A stretch of 64,000 nucleotides of DNA from the NCBI GenBank assembly GCA_002368155.1, contig AP018182.1, forward strand, positions 1-64,000, given 5' to 3'. The notes beneath the pieces were generated by a model. The model was not told where the DNA came from and did no database searches. It saw only the letters and a program-made list of their open reading frames with translations. The position numbers and the translations under genes were made by a program. The DNA is from Nostoc carneum NIES-2107 (GTDB taxonomy: Bacteria > Cyanobacteriota > Cyanobacteriia > Cyanobacteriales > Nostocaceae). Below, piece after piece: positions 32,854 to 42,431 of this stretch (its first letter is position 1; every line of letters begins with the position of its first letter).

Positions 32854-33678
32854 TTATTTAAAACTTGATTTACCTAGATTTGTTGTTGTGAGAGGGTTAT
32901 TGTGTTGTGGTGGTATTTCTAACAAGCGCTTTCCACCCAGTAGCATGAGTTTTTCAACCAATTGCATTGATACTCCGGCGGTGCTGGCGGCGACGACAAG
33001 TTCCTCTCCTTGCGATCGCAACTCCACAAGTTGGTTCAGACGCTTCCAAAGCTTGCTGTCTGTCGTAACCCACTGGTTTTTTAGAGCAACTTGCATTCCT
33101 TTAGCGATATGTCTGCTATCAGATAATGCGGTGTAACTAACCTTTGGTTTTACTTCTTCAGGTTTGCTGGGAGTGTCGCCAATAATTTCAATTTGGCTGT
33201 ACTCTGGTGTGCCACTGTCCGCTACAATCCGGAAGTGATAGCTTTTCCTTGTTGAGCCAGATTCGGTAATCACCGTCATGTGCGCCCCGTAAGGAGCTGG
33301 TGGTAAACCGGGGATTTTGACTGTCTCAATGCGGCGAATGTGAATTAGTCCAGCACCCGTGCTGCTTCCAGAACACTTACTCAAGCCCTCAAGACATCCG
33401 TCTACATCAAAAACAAACCTAGATGGGTCATCCAGCCAGATTTTCTTGATAATTTCTCTAGTGTTGTAGAACGATATTGATACCCCATGTCCAGGCCACA
33501 CCTTAACTGTCTGCAATTGGGCATTTTCCCCTGATACCTGGGACGCTGTAACTTGACGAATAGTACTTGCTAGTAGAAGTTGGTTTGGTGCAAGCACCGA
33601 GGTGATGGTGAGGCACCCACCAAAGGCGATCGCCCAAGGCATCCTTAAACTAAAATCGGCTATATCTCTTAGTTTCAC
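32854..33678 (-). CDS. VirB9/TraK-like outer-membrane-core protein
   Basis: 274 residues. Signal-like N-terminus, then VKVWPGHGVSISFYNTREIIKKIWLDDPSRF and a segment AHMTVITESGSTRKSYHFRI, which follow the strand pattern of VirB9/TraK N-terminal domains (structure 'TxLxVxTxxGxxYxFxL'). The assignment rests on this and on the 4-nt overlap with the VirB10-like gene. Predicted to be part of the outer membrane core complex. Gene order VirB10 before VirB9 is reversed compared with Agrobacterium virB. Confidence 0.6.
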   Translation of the reverse strand: MKLRDIADFSLRMPWAIAFGGCLTITSVLAPNQLLLASTIRQVTASQVSGENAQLQTVKVWPGHGVSISFYNTREIIKKIWLDDPSRFVFDVDGCLEGLSKCSGSSTGAGLIHIRRIETVKIPGLPPAPYGAHMTVITESGSTRKSYHFRIVADSGTPEYSQIEIIGDTPSKPEEVKPKVSYTALSDSRHIAKGMQVALKNQWVTTDSKLWKRLNQLVELRSQGEELVVAASTAGVSMQLVEKLMLLGGKRLLEIPPQHNNPLTTTNLGKSSFK

Positions 33679-35504
33679 AGTTTGATTGACCTATCGACTT
33701 TGATTGTGATTTTGGTGTCTTTAGGCACATACCAGACATTGGGACGGCGGTTGATTTCGTCAGTAGCACGTTCTGTACGCTTGCTGACTGTTTCGCCAAG
33801 TTTGCCAAAGGCACCTTCAAGGAAAGCAGCTCCCAGGTTCCGGTTGTTATTGCGGCTGCGGGTTCTTGTCCCACCTAAAGGTAAATCTTCTGTGACTTCT
33901 TCATCCGGCTGGTTAATAATTTCCCCTACCTTGGCAAGACCAGCTATTGTCCCTAATGTGGCATCATATTTGGCAATTTCAGATCCCTTGTCGTCGTAAG
34001 GTCTGGCGATTAGGGGTGAACCCGCCTCTCCCAAAACTGATATCGTTCCAGGTGATAGAGGATATTCGGTGCCGTCCTTGAGGATGGCCGTGACTTCGGC
34101 ACGTACACCTGATGTGCTATCAACCGAAATCATAGCGATAGTTACCTGCGTTCCTGCGGGAATGGCTATTTCCCCAGTATTGCTGTAAAGCGGCTCGTTC
34201 AACCGGGCGACAAACCGTAATGTATTTGTCTGTTCTTGGGAACGAGCGTTATTACTGGTTTGGGGCATAACGAGCGGAGTTACCAAGGTTGCACTTGCAA
34301 ACGAACCGACAACTAAATACTGCGGTTGTGTTTCTTGGAGTATCTGCGCTTCTTCTGGCAGGTAGTTATTTGCAACTTGTTCGATTTGCTGAGTAGAGTT
34401 GTTTTCTTTATTACTAGCAAAACTGGATTCTACGGTCTTTTCTTTGTCAAGTTCTAAGCTAATTTGTGGTTCTTTTACCGAGAAGCTATAAATAACTGGC
34501 ACGGCTTGATTGTTATCTTTGTCACTAGTATTGCCATACTCAGGAGTACTGTCATTTGTGGTTATAGGTTGCCAACGCGGGCGCAGTTCTTCAACTTGAT
34601 TAGGGGTATTGGTAATTGTTTCGGTATTCTCGCTGCGTCGGCTACGGCGACGACGGGAGCGATCGGTATTTTGTTCTGCTGGGCGTAATGTTTCTTCAGT
34701 TTTAGCTGTAACTTCTTGTACTGTTGTGTTTGTAGGTTCCCTGACAGTGGTACTGGCTAGCATATACTCAACTCGACCAACCGAACCCAGGTTACGCAGG
34801 CGTTCGAGTTCGGCTATTGGATCTTTGGCGACACTCTGGTTGCTGGCAACTGTTTGTTTGGCAAATTTTGGCAGAGGAGCGCTAGGACGCAGAGGTGGTA
34901 TTGGCTGTGAGGCCACTACTCTACGTGTTGGTCTAACAGGTTCGGGTGTTTCTTCTCGGTATACACGTCCTCTGGAAGTAGGCGGAGTTTCTTGAGCAAC
35001 TACCCTTCGTTGTCGAATAGAACGGGTTCTCTCTTGGTTTTTGGCTTGTTCTTCTTCAGTAGCTTCTTTTTTCTCCTCTTTGTCTCCCGTGTTAGCTTGA
35101 CCATTTAGGGCATCCAGTTCTTCCTGTTGTTTGGCGAGAGCAAGCTTGGCATAAACATCGCCTTCCTTTTTCTCAGATGCGGCAACCGTGGGAGTTGGAG
35201 TAGTAGTTAATTCTGGTTTTTTGGCATTTTTACCACTCCCATTCATCATACCGTTGAGGACAACAAATATAACTAGAAACCCAGCACCGAATGCACCACC
35301 AATAATTCCTAACCTTGACCAGGGAGATGTAACAAAGTCGTGTTTAGTTTGGATTAACGCGGGGTCTTCTACTTCAGTTTCATCTTCTTCAACCACCTCA
35401 AATTGTGAATTTTCAACTTCATCTTCTTCTGCACTATCGATTGGTAAAAGACTATTTACGGAAGATATATGTTTATTGGTAGCCTCATTCTCTAGCTGTA
35501 ACAT
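33675..35504 (-). CDS. VirB10/TrbI-like channel protein
   Basis: 609 residues. Cytosolic acidic N-terminus, one transmembrane helix (LGIIGGAFGAGFLVIFVVLNG, about 67-87), a long Pro/Arg/Thr-rich periplasmic linker (130-330), then a beta-rich C-terminal domain (TLRFVARLNEPLYSNTGEI, AIPAGTQVTIAMISVDSTSG, VRAEVTAIL) with the VirB10/TrbI layout. Spans the inner and outer membranes as the central scaffold of the channel. Overlaps the VirB9-like gene by 4 nt. Confidence 0.75.
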   Translation of the reverse strand: MLQLENEATNKHISSVNSLLPIDSAEEDEVENSQFEVVEEDETEVEDPALIQTKHDFVTSPWSRLGIIGGAFGAGFLVIFVVLNGMMNGSGKNAKKPELTTTPTPTVAASEKKEGDVYAKLALAKQQEELDALNGQANTGDKEEKKEATEEEQAKNQERTRSIRQRRVVAQETPPTSRGRVYREETPEPVRPTRRVVASQPIPPLRPSAPLPKFAKQTVASNQSVAKDPIAELERLRNLGSVGRVEYMLASTTVREPTNTTVQEVTAKTEETLRPAEQNTDRSRRRRSRRSENTETITNTPNQVEELRPRWQPITTNDSTPEYGNTSDKDNNQAVPVIYSFSVKEPQISLELDKEKTVESSFASNKENNSTQQIEQVANNYLPEEAQILQETQPQYLVVGSFASATLVTPLVMPQTSNNARSQEQTNTLRFVARLNEPLYSNTGEIAIPAGTQVTIAMISVDSTSGVRAEVTAILKDGTEYPLSPGTISVLGEAGSPLIARPYDDKGSEIAKYDATLGTIAGLAKVGEIINQPDEEVTEDLPLGGTRTRSRNNNRNLGAAFLEGAFGKLGETVSKRTERATDEINRRPNVWYVPKDTKITIKVDRSIKL

Positions 35505-35528
35505 AGTTCTATGCTTGATTAATGATTT

Positions 35529-36305
35529 TTATTTCTTGCCGAGGTTATAATCAACAATTTGAGTAATTTCTAAACCTGGTTCTCGTACTAAATAAATTTT
35601 CTTATCGAGTTCAGTTGGCTTATTTGGTAACTTGGGAGTATCGACAGCCTCGACAGTAATTGTTTTGTTAAAGGCGATTCCTTTGCCCTGGTTTTCATTT
35701 CTATTAAAGCTGACGAGTGTAGCTATATAATCGACTTCCCACTGTCCATCCTTAATTTTTCTGGGTTCAGAGATATGGCGAGTTACAAGTGAAACTTGAA
35801 CTTCACCGTTAAATACACCACTTGGAACGATTTCTGCTAATTTCTTGAGAAAATTTGCCCGAAAATCTTGATTTTCAGATAGTGCAAATGCAGCTTCCCA
35901 GGCTCTAGTAGGAATTTTTTTCCTACTATTTTTTGTTGTTTGAATATCTATTCCCTTATCAGGTTTAGTAACATTCTCGCCATTCTCTGTTGCTTCGATT
36001 ATTCCGTTCCAGCCGAACATTTTAATCATGCTATCTGAGATAAAGCGTTTGATAGTTTCGGCTTCGCGTTCATTAGGAGCAGCAAATTTACCAGGTGAAA
36101 TAGACCCATCTTGGAGTTGAACAATCGTCATGCCTTTGACATGATGATTTGTACTAGCACTCATGCCAATATTTATTATTTGCAATAGGGTAGATAAGAT
36201 AGTTCCTCCTGCTGTTACGGCGATCGCCATTGCAATAGGTGTGGAGGTAGATTGACCATAACTGAGGAGCCGAGCTGGTTGAGATTTAGACTTAGGTTTA
36301 AGCAT
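35529..36305 (-). CDS. VirB8-like assembly protein
   Basis: 258 residues. Short cytosolic N-terminus, one transmembrane segment (IAMAIAVTAGGTILSTLLQI, about 24-43), then a periplasmic alpha/beta domain (FISDSMIKMFGWNG, ENQDFRANFLKKLAEI, KIKDGQWEVDYIATLVSF) with the layout of VirB8/TraE NTF2-like domains. Position between VirB6-like and VirB10-like genes agrees. Sequence similarity itself is weak. Confidence 0.6.
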   Translation of the reverse strand: MLKPKSKSQPARLLSYGQSTSTPIAMAIAVTAGGTILSTLLQIINIGMSASTNHHVKGMTIVQLQDGSISPGKFAAPNEREAETIKRFISDSMIKMFGWNGIIEATENGENVTKPDKGIDIQTTKNSRKKIPTRAWEAAFALSENQDFRANFLKKLAEIVPSGVFNGEVQVSLVTRHISEPRKIKDGQWEVDYIATLVSFNRNENQGKGIAFNKTITVEAVDTPKLPNKPTELDKKIYLVREPGLEITQIVDYNLGKK

Positions 36306-36318
36306 AATTATTTGTTAA

Positions 36319-37470
36319 TTACTTTTTAACTTTGATTTTGGAACTAACAAATTTGGTGGCATTGACAGCAACCGTAGCAGTTGTACTTGCTCCACCTGTA
36401 GCGATTCCTGCTGCAATTTCAGAGCCAAATGCTACTGTTTTACCTAATCCTGTCCAAACAGCTATTCCACCACCTGCGGCTAATGCAGATGCAAGGATCG
36501 GAGAAACTAACCCAACAAAAAGCAGAAATATCATCGGTTGATTTTGTTCGGAATTAGCGATAAGTTGTCCGCACAAACCAATAATCATGTTGAAGCAGAG
36601 TTTCGCCATTCCAACGGTGAAATAACCAGTTAGCCAAGCGAAAATAGGTTTTGCGCCAAAGGGGAGTAGCGAACCGCCTATTGCCAATGGGCCAAGTAGG
36701 GCAGTTAAAAGCATCGTGAATTCTATACCCCACTGGTAAGCGTTATTGAGGGCGAGGAGGATAACTGCGATAAATCCGGTGATCATCGAACCGATTGTAC
36801 TGGTGATAGTATTACCAATCTTTTCGGCGATTTGACCAGGGGAGAGATTTTCGAGCGCGTCTTTAGCATCAGATAAAGCCTGAAGTGGGTTAAATTCCCA
36901 ACTACCGCTATCGGGGGCTTCTCCTTTAAATAGATCGGGCGCAGAGGTTTTGAGTTCTGCTTCTGCTTGTTGCAAGCAGGTGATTGAATCTTGCGTGTTA
37001 CCAGGGATGGAACGGCATCTTTCCATTGCCGCTCCTACTTGCTGCTGGAGGGCAATATTGCCGACTGCGCGGTTGAATGCTACTTCTAGGTTGGCTCCGG
37101 CAGCAGTAAATTCCAGGATGTCATTATTAACAGTATTAATGTATCCCCGGATGGCGAGTGTTCCACTTCTGAGTAAAGTGCCATTGTTAGCTAGTAGTCC
37201 GATAACCAGAATGGGCCATATCCAACTGGAGAGGGCTTTCATATCTTCTTGATTTATCCAGTTTTTGCCTAACTCAACCATAAAAAGGGTGAGTGTGGCG
37301 ATCGCAAAAAACTGACCAACTTTGCACATCGAGCCGTACAAGTTACCGTTGAGGGTTTCCTGCCAAAGTTCATTAAAACCTTCTGCTACTAGTTGCGCTC
37401 CAGCTGACGCATTTTCTAAAATGTCTTGCCCGAAGAATGGGTCGGTTGCAATTACAAGATGTTCTAACAT
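36319..37470 (-). CDS. VirB6/TrbL-like polytopic inner-membrane protein
   Basis: 383 residues with several hydrophobic segments (FFAIATLTLFMVELG, ITGFIAVILLALNNAYQW, FTMLLTALLGPLAIGGSLLPF, MAKLCFNMIIGLCGQLI, IFLLFVGLVSPILASALAA). Pattern and size fit VirB6/TrbL, the inner-membrane channel subunit. A long periplasmic loop (about 150-210) carries paired Cys (RCRSIPGNTQDSITCLQQ). A 13-bp hairpin precedes the gene. Confidence 0.7.
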   Translation of the reverse strand: MLEHLVIATDPFFGQDILENASAGAQLVAEGFNELWQETLNGNLYGSMCKVGQFFAIATLTLFMVELGKNWINQEDMKALSSWIWPILVIGLLANNGTLLRSGTLAIRGYINTVNNDILEFTAAGANLEVAFNRAVGNIALQQQVGAAMERCRSIPGNTQDSITCLQQAEAELKTSAPDLFKGEAPDSGSWEFNPLQALSDAKDALENLSPGQIAEKIGNTITSTIGSMITGFIAVILLALNNAYQWGIEFTMLLTALLGPLAIGGSLLPFGAKPIFAWLTGYFTVGMAKLCFNMIIGLCGQLIANSEQNQPMIFLLFVGLVSPILASALAAGGGIAVWTGLGKTVAFGSEIAAGIATGGASTTATVAVNATKFVSSKIKVKK

Positions 37471-37495
37471 GGTCTGTATTATGTACCTGATAGAG

Positions 37496-37528
37496 AGTTG
37501 GTCATCTCAATTGCAGAGATGACCAACT
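37496..37528. repeat. Intercistronic hairpin between VirB5- and VirB6-like genes
   Basis: Perfect 13-bp stem AGTTGGTCATCTC (37496-37508) / GAGATGACCAACT (37516-37528), 7-nt loop. No T-tract on the minus strand, so it probably tunes mRNA stability or expression within the operon rather than terminating it. Confidence 0.65.
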
Positions 37529-37540
37529 AATTAGGGTGAA

Positions 37541-38272
37541 TTATTCACCTGCGGTAGTTTTGAGACTGCTAAACCCACTGATTTCGATATACTGGGCGCT
37601 GATACCGTCCATCATCAGGTTTTGACGACGGCGATCGCTTGCCCCTTGTTCGGCAAGTTGACTTAGCATCAGGTTAGTTTGCTGGGCATCGTGCCGTGTT
37701 TGCAGTCCGTCAACGCGAGATTGACCCAACATTGAGACAATTTGCGAGTTTTGTGCAGCAATGACCTTGAGGATGTTTTGTGAAGCATCCATTGGTTGTG
37801 CAGATTCTGCGAGTTCTTTGGCCTCAGCTACAGTTTGTTCAGTTGCTTCTATCTCATTTTTGGTACGTTCCTGACCGACTTCCCCTAAGACGCTGGCGAT
37901 CGTAGCGCGGGTGGTTTCTCTCTCCAGTTCGTTAGCTGCACTGACCGCAGCTTCAACTGTGTTGCTTTCATTCCAGTTACCCTTGCTCTTGAGTTGCTCT
38001 TTGAGCTTTTCGGCTGAGTTTACTGGGTCTGGCATATCCATACTGCCAGTCTGAATAGCAGTTTTAGCTTCGCCTTTCATCCCACCCCATTTATTAGTTC
38101 CTGAAGTGAGTTCCTTTTTGGTTTCCTCAAAATAGTTATTGAATTTCCCTAAAACCTTGAAGAAATCGTCAATTGAAAAGGCATAACTGGGTGCTGTACC
38201 GAGTAAAGTAACCAGACCAATTATTGACCCGATTATTACTCCTTTCTTAGTAAACTTGAATTTTGGTTTCAT
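37541..38272 (-). CDS. VirB5/TrbJ-like exported coiled-coil protein
   Basis: I choose the internal ATG (MKPKFKFTKKG); an ATG 24 nt upstream also exists. About 243 residues: a signal peptide (VIIGSIIGLVTLLGTAPSYAFS) and a long helical, Glu/Gln/Ala-rich body with a repeat-like section (ERETTRATIASVLGEVGQER, RHDAQQTNLMLSQLAEQG). Size, export and position between VirB4 and VirB6 homologues fit the minor pilus-tip protein VirB5/TrbJ. Sequence alone does not prove it. Confidence 0.55.
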   Translation of the reverse strand: MKPKFKFTKKGVIIGSIIGLVTLLGTAPSYAFSIDDFFKVLGKFNNYFEETKKELTSGTNKWGGMKGEAKTAIQTGSMDMPDPVNSAEKLKEQLKSKGNWNESNTVEAAVSAANELERETTRATIASVLGEVGQERTKNEIEATEQTVAEAKELAESAQPMDASQNILKVIAAQNSQIVSMLGQSRVDGLQTRHDAQQTNLMLSQLAEQGASDRRRQNLMMDGISAQYIEISGFSSLKTTAGE

Positions 38273-38384
38273 ACTTTTTGTGGATAAAATAATCAATGTG
38301 GCAATTAAAGTTAAGCCACTTGTTTATGAGTTATTGATTTTTCTTGTTATCAATCCAGATTATTCTTAGTTTTACTTCTATAAT

Positions 38385-41213
38385 TTATGCTGACTTTAAT
38401 TGCTGATTGTTATTGTTATCCAGTAATTGTTGTGCTTCTTGACTTAACTCATCTCCCCGAAGCATTTGTATGTAGCTTTCTGAAAATTTCACCATACCCA
38501 GCATTGGATTATCGGCATATTTATTGAGAAATAAAGTGCGTAATTCTTGCTCATTCGGGTTATTTGCTACTGCTGCAAGTAAGCAATAAGCAGGATAATA
38601 CCTACAGAAAGTAAGTTTGCCATTGTCATCAAGTAACCACTGTGAATAAATACTTTCACGTTTTGGAAAGAATGCTTCGGTACTATTGCGTGAGATAATT
38701 TCATAAGGGTATTTAAACCTGTTCACAAATGGGTCAACTGCTGATGTTTGAATCCGACCAATCAGGCGGGTTGTGATGTTAGCAAATATTTTGGAAGCAG
38801 ACTTACTTTGGAAAATACTTTCTGGTTCTTGGGCAGATAAAATTACACGTATACCTGCTTTTGCACCGTTAGCGCAGAGTCTACCAATTAGCTCGGCTAT
38901 GCTCTCAAAATTGAATAAAATTGGTGCTTCATCTAAGAAAAATATTGATACTTTAGATGATAAAGCTCTACGTAAGGCTGCGGAATATGCACTAAGGGCA
39001 AGGACTGCGGCATCGGCTTCACTCCCAAGCGATCGCAGTGCGAATACAAGCAATCGAGCATCAGTTTTAAAGCTAGATGGATTAGCAATTGATTGCCCAA
39101 CTCGTGAATTTAGCCAAAACTTTAATCGCAATCTGATTTGGTCAAGAGCATCGAGAATTTCTTTACTATTATTGGTGATGGAATCGAGCTTGATAAATCC
39201 AGGCGAACAATAATTATAGAAATCTTTAAGTGTGGGAATATCTGCCCATTCAGGTGTTCCTAATCCATTTTCTAATGCTAGCTTGTACCGAAGTTTGATA
39301 TCTTCATCGTTGTAAAAAGTTTCAATTGTGATTGTAATGATACTTTCAATATTTGATACCGTTGTCGGACTTACCCCTACAGGATTTGTCCCTAGTACCA
39401 TTATCATTAATGTGGATTTCAAGAATTCCTTGAAATCGGTCATTCTCTCTTTAATAACTTCAGGTTCATATCCCCTTAAATCAGGTAATTCAAATAGATT
39501 GTTAGACTCTTTACTAATATCGAAATATGCCCCTTCCTCTCCCATAAATTTGGTATAGTCGGTAAACGTACTAGTACCATCGGGTTTGGGATAATCAAGT
39601 GCAATTACGGGAATGTTTTGAGCCAAGGCAGGTGTTAATAAACCTGCTACTAACACAGATTTACCGGCACGGGTAGTACCAAAAATGGCGAGATTCTTGT
39701 GCTGCTTGTACAAATCAAGATGTACTGGGGTTCCTCCCTCTTCAGCAATTAGCTCAAACCCGGATTTATCTCCTGTAGCCGTTCTGACTATCGGCATGAG
39801 TCCGGGAACTTCTGATGAGAAATAAGGCAGGCGACGGTTAAAGGGTCTTGTAAGTAAGTTTTCCCAAACAACAGGCACACATTGTAACCATGTTTTCCAG
39901 GCATACTCGATTTCTCGATCGACTACAGCAGGCCGTAAGAAGCAGCTAGAAAGGTATTGGCAAGCTTCATCAAGTTTTTGACGACTGTGACGATGAACAC
40001 AAAAAACAACAGCAGTATGGATGGGGAGACTGCCTCTGAGGATAGTTTCTTGTGCCTTAACTGCCTCCTCGATGTTCATATTGGCTTTTACGTCAATTGA
40101 CCCCTTCTCTGAAGACATGGCACTGGAGGTAATTGACTGTTTGGTAATTCGTTGCAGAGCAGTTTTGGCAAGTCCCTGGTTCGCTTTAGATAGCTGGCAG
40201 ATAATCTCAGTGTCGGAGATTTTTTCTTTGGATATTACCTCCCAGAGATATCGAAGCTGGGCGTATTCGTCTACCCAGCCTTGGGGCTTTTCGCTGAACT
40301 GAAGAACGCCGATATACTTGTCTTGCAGTCTTACCCAGCTGCGATCAAGAAACGGGACAGATTTTTCGTTCTCCAGCATCAGGTGGCGAATGTGAAAATC
40401 GCTGGTTTGAACTTCTCGAAGTCCCTCTTCATCTAATATCAGGGGATTGGGAACTTTGGGTGCGTCGCTACGGTTAAATTGACTCCAAAGAATTGACCAT
40501 ACTTCCTCACTTGTGACTGCTCGCACTGAAAGCCCCATCGAGTTTGTAAAAAGTTGTTCCCACCGTTGAAACCCAGAGGTAAAACTATCCCGTAAAATTG
40601 TTTCGATTCTTTCTTGCCGAACACTGTGAATTTGTCCAGTAAATTGGAACCAGGCATTTTGCAATTGTTTGATAGTTTTTTCAATTGCATCATTTGAGCG
40701 ACTGTCTTCAGAAGCCAGCACACTATAGGTACACCAGAAACGTAAAAACTTATTTTTACGAGTTCCTGCTTTAGTGAGTTCTCTTGCTCGCAGACGTTCC
40801 GATCGCACTAGCAGAGTTAGTTGCTCTAGGTCGCATTTATCCTCTATCTTTTTTAGTTCCTGCTGCCGAAGAAAATCATCAGTGAACGAACCAAGGTGAA
40901 TTGTTAAGGTTTCGCGTTCGGGAAGTTCTTTGAGTCCACCCTCAATATTTTCAAAAATTGGGAGAATCTGTTCTTCTGGTAAAGATGGGTGGACTCCTTG
41001 TACGTCGAAGCAGAACTTAATTTGAATATCTTCTTTTTTCTGGAGGATGAGTGCGCCGATATCTCTACGACCAGCAAGCGAGATACTTGCAATCCCGGCT
41101 AAATGAGTAATATCCTCGAACGGTGTTAGGTTTTTGACAACACCTAATTGTTCGGTATCGAGGGATTTTTTACCAATTTTGTCCTTTATTTTCGTTGAGG
41201 CGGTCGAACTCAT
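38385..41213 (-). CDS. VirB4/TraC-like conjugation ATPase
   Basis: 942 residues. The C-terminal half has Walker A FGTTRAGKSVLVAGLL (about 507), Walker B VSIFFLDEAPILFNFES (about 757) and the following ILSAQEPESIFQ region, the VirB4/TraC signature. The N-terminal half (1-480) is the VirB4 adaptor-like domain. VirB4 energises pilus assembly and substrate transfer. It is between the VirB3-like and VirB5-like genes, the canonical position. No VirB11 homologue was seen, so VirB4 may be the only assembly ATPase besides VirD4. Confidence 0.85.
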   Translation of the reverse strand: MSSTASTKIKDKIGKKSLDTEQLGVVKNLTPFEDITHLAGIASISLAGRRDIGALILQKKEDIQIKFCFDVQGVHPSLPEEQILPIFENIEGGLKELPERETLTIHLGSFTDDFLRQQELKKIEDKCDLEQLTLLVRSERLRARELTKAGTRKNKFLRFWCTYSVLASEDSRSNDAIEKTIKQLQNAWFQFTGQIHSVRQERIETILRDSFTSGFQRWEQLFTNSMGLSVRAVTSEEVWSILWSQFNRSDAPKVPNPLILDEEGLREVQTSDFHIRHLMLENEKSVPFLDRSWVRLQDKYIGVLQFSEKPQGWVDEYAQLRYLWEVISKEKISDTEIICQLSKANQGLAKTALQRITKQSITSSAMSSEKGSIDVKANMNIEEAVKAQETILRGSLPIHTAVVFCVHRHSRQKLDEACQYLSSCFLRPAVVDREIEYAWKTWLQCVPVVWENLLTRPFNRRLPYFSSEVPGLMPIVRTATGDKSGFELIAEEGGTPVHLDLYKQHKNLAIFGTTRAGKSVLVAGLLTPALAQNIPVIALDYPKPDGTSTFTDYTKFMGEEGAYFDISKESNNLFELPDLRGYEPEVIKERMTDFKEFLKSTLMIMVLGTNPVGVSPTTVSNIESIITITIETFYNDEDIKLRYKLALENGLGTPEWADIPTLKDFYNYCSPGFIKLDSITNNSKEILDALDQIRLRLKFWLNSRVGQSIANPSSFKTDARLLVFALRSLGSEADAAVLALSAYSAALRRALSSKVSIFFLDEAPILFNFESIAELIGRLCANGAKAGIRVILSAQEPESIFQSKSASKIFANITTRLIGRIQTSAVDPFVNRFKYPYEIISRNSTEAFFPKRESIYSQWLLDDNGKLTFCRYYPAYCLLAAVANNPNEQELRTLFLNKYADNPMLGMVKFSESYIQMLRGDELSQEAQQLLDNNNNQQLKSA

Positions 41214-41255
41214 AGCCTGTAGTTTCGTTCGGTGATATTTTTTACTTGAGCAGCT

Positions 41256-41606
41256 TTATCTGCGTTTTTTCAGCTGGTGCTTTTTCTGGGATTGAGGTTG
41301 TAAAGGATTCACGAGAGAAACAAAAGGTTTATAGCCACGGGTGATGCGCGGCGTGCCGACAAACTTACCGAAGAAGGCTTTGTTGGAACTTACCGTCCAC
41401 CAGGTTGCCCATCCCCAAGCAGTTACAATTCCGGTTGCTAGCCAGGAAGCTTGCATAAAACCCTTGACTACCATGTAGGAGATGAGAGCGATCGCACTCC
41501 AGGGAACAATTTGGTCGGCGGGGAATGGCCCAAGGCGTGGCTGGTCTCCTAAGACGCGGTTGACAGTACGAAATTCCCGTTCTCTGCCCATTATTACGAA
41601 AGACAA
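41256..41606 (-). CDS. VirB3-like small membrane protein
   Basis: 116 residues: two adjacent hydrophobic stretches (IVPWSAIALISYMVVKGF, ASWLATGIVTAWGWATWW) and a basic tail (QSQKKHQLKKRR). Small size, membrane topology and its place directly upstream of VirB4 fit VirB3. No specific motif exists to confirm. A frame read in the other register (41365-41769) is a shadow. Confidence 0.55.
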   Translation of the reverse strand: MSFVIMGREREFRTVNRVLGDQPRLGPFPADQIVPWSAIALISYMVVKGFMQASWLATGIVTAWGWATWWTVSSNKAFFGKFVGTPRITRGYKPFVSLVNPLQPQSQKKHQLKKRR

Positions 41607-41629
41607 AAGTCAGTTTTTGAAATTTTGAT

Positions 41630-41657
41630 GAGTGGCACTTGTGGAATTGTGCCACTC
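41630..41657. repeat. Hairpin downstream of the VirB2-like pilin gene
   Basis: GAGTGGCAC (41630-41638) / GTGCCACTC (41649-41657), perfect 9-bp stem, 10-nt loop, between the VirB2- and VirB3-like genes. No clear minus-strand T-tract. Such hairpins commonly protect pilin mRNA ends and let pilin be made in excess. Confidence 0.6.
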
Positions 41658-41684
41658 GTGGTGGCTTTTTTGACGAGTGACGTA

Positions 41685-42311
41685 TCAGCCTGTTACCAGT
41701 CCTGCAAGCAAGTCTCCGACTACAACTGTGAGGGCAACGATAATTGGTGTACGGGCGATCGTTTGCCAATCTTCGTCGTTTCTGGCTGCTTGAACAACCC
41801 TAATAAGACCAATACCCAGGTAAATTAGGAACAAACCGCGCAGTACCGCAAATACGTACCTAATAATATCTTCATTGACACCAGTAAAGTATTCTGTGAA
41901 GAAGTCCTCTGCGTTTTGCATAAACTGGGCGTTTGCGGGTGCAGTGGCAATGTCCAACATAAATACTACACCTACCAAGCAAAACAGAACAGTATAAATA
42001 TTGATGCCATACTTGCGCTGCCATTTCTCAAAGTTGGAAAGTAGCAAGTTTGCTTCCTTGGGTAGTAACGCTACGATGCCAGTTCCAAACGCGAGTGATG
42101 CCATCACCATGTGGTGGAGCGAGATATCTGCAATCATCAAACCAGTACCAACTGCCATCAGTCCGGCGATGCTGGCGTTTTCTTTCCAGTTGCGCTTTTT
42201 GCGACGGCTGGAAGCGGGGTATCCGTATTCTTCGTGGGAAGGAACGCGATCTGCGCTTCGCAGCAGCGCTTCGCTATCGCTGCCAAAATCAGATTCGTTG
42301 TCTGTTCTCAT
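41685..42311 (-). CDS. VirB2/TrbC-like pilin precursor
   Basis: 208 residues, long for a pilin. Residues 50-90 are hydrophobic (GLMIADISLHHMVMASLAFGTGIVALL). The segment YTVLFCLVGVVFMLDIATAPANAQF ends in a signal-peptidase-like AxA site (ANAQ), after which the mature part has two further membrane helices (DIIRYVFAVLRGLFLIYLGIGL and IIVALTVVVGDLLAGLV). That two-helix mature layout is pilin-like. The extended N-terminus (about 120 residues) is unusual. First mating-channel gene of the operon and followed by a hairpin. Confidence 0.6.
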   Translation of the reverse strand: MRTDNESDFGSDSEALLRSADRVPSHEEYGYPASSRRKKRNWKENASIAGLMAVGTGLMIADISLHHMVMASLAFGTGIVALLPKEANLLLSNFEKWQRKYGINIYTVLFCLVGVVFMLDIATAPANAQFMQNAEDFFTEYFTGVNEDIIRYVFAVLRGLFLIYLGIGLIRVVQAARNDEDWQTIARTPIIVALTVVVGDLLAGLVTG

Positions 42312-42431
42312 AAAAAGATTATTTCAGAAATTAGTGGATGAAACTTTGTAGGGGTAATTAAGGCTGAATCACTGCTTTTTACCAAAGTTTTGATTGGAGT
42401 AAATATCTGCTCCAACTTCTCACTTGTGGAA

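Noticed and set aside
41365-41769. Minus-strand 134-codon frame across VirB2/VirB3-like genes
   Set aside because: Arg/Cys-rich frameshifted reading of two real genes and the hairpin between them.
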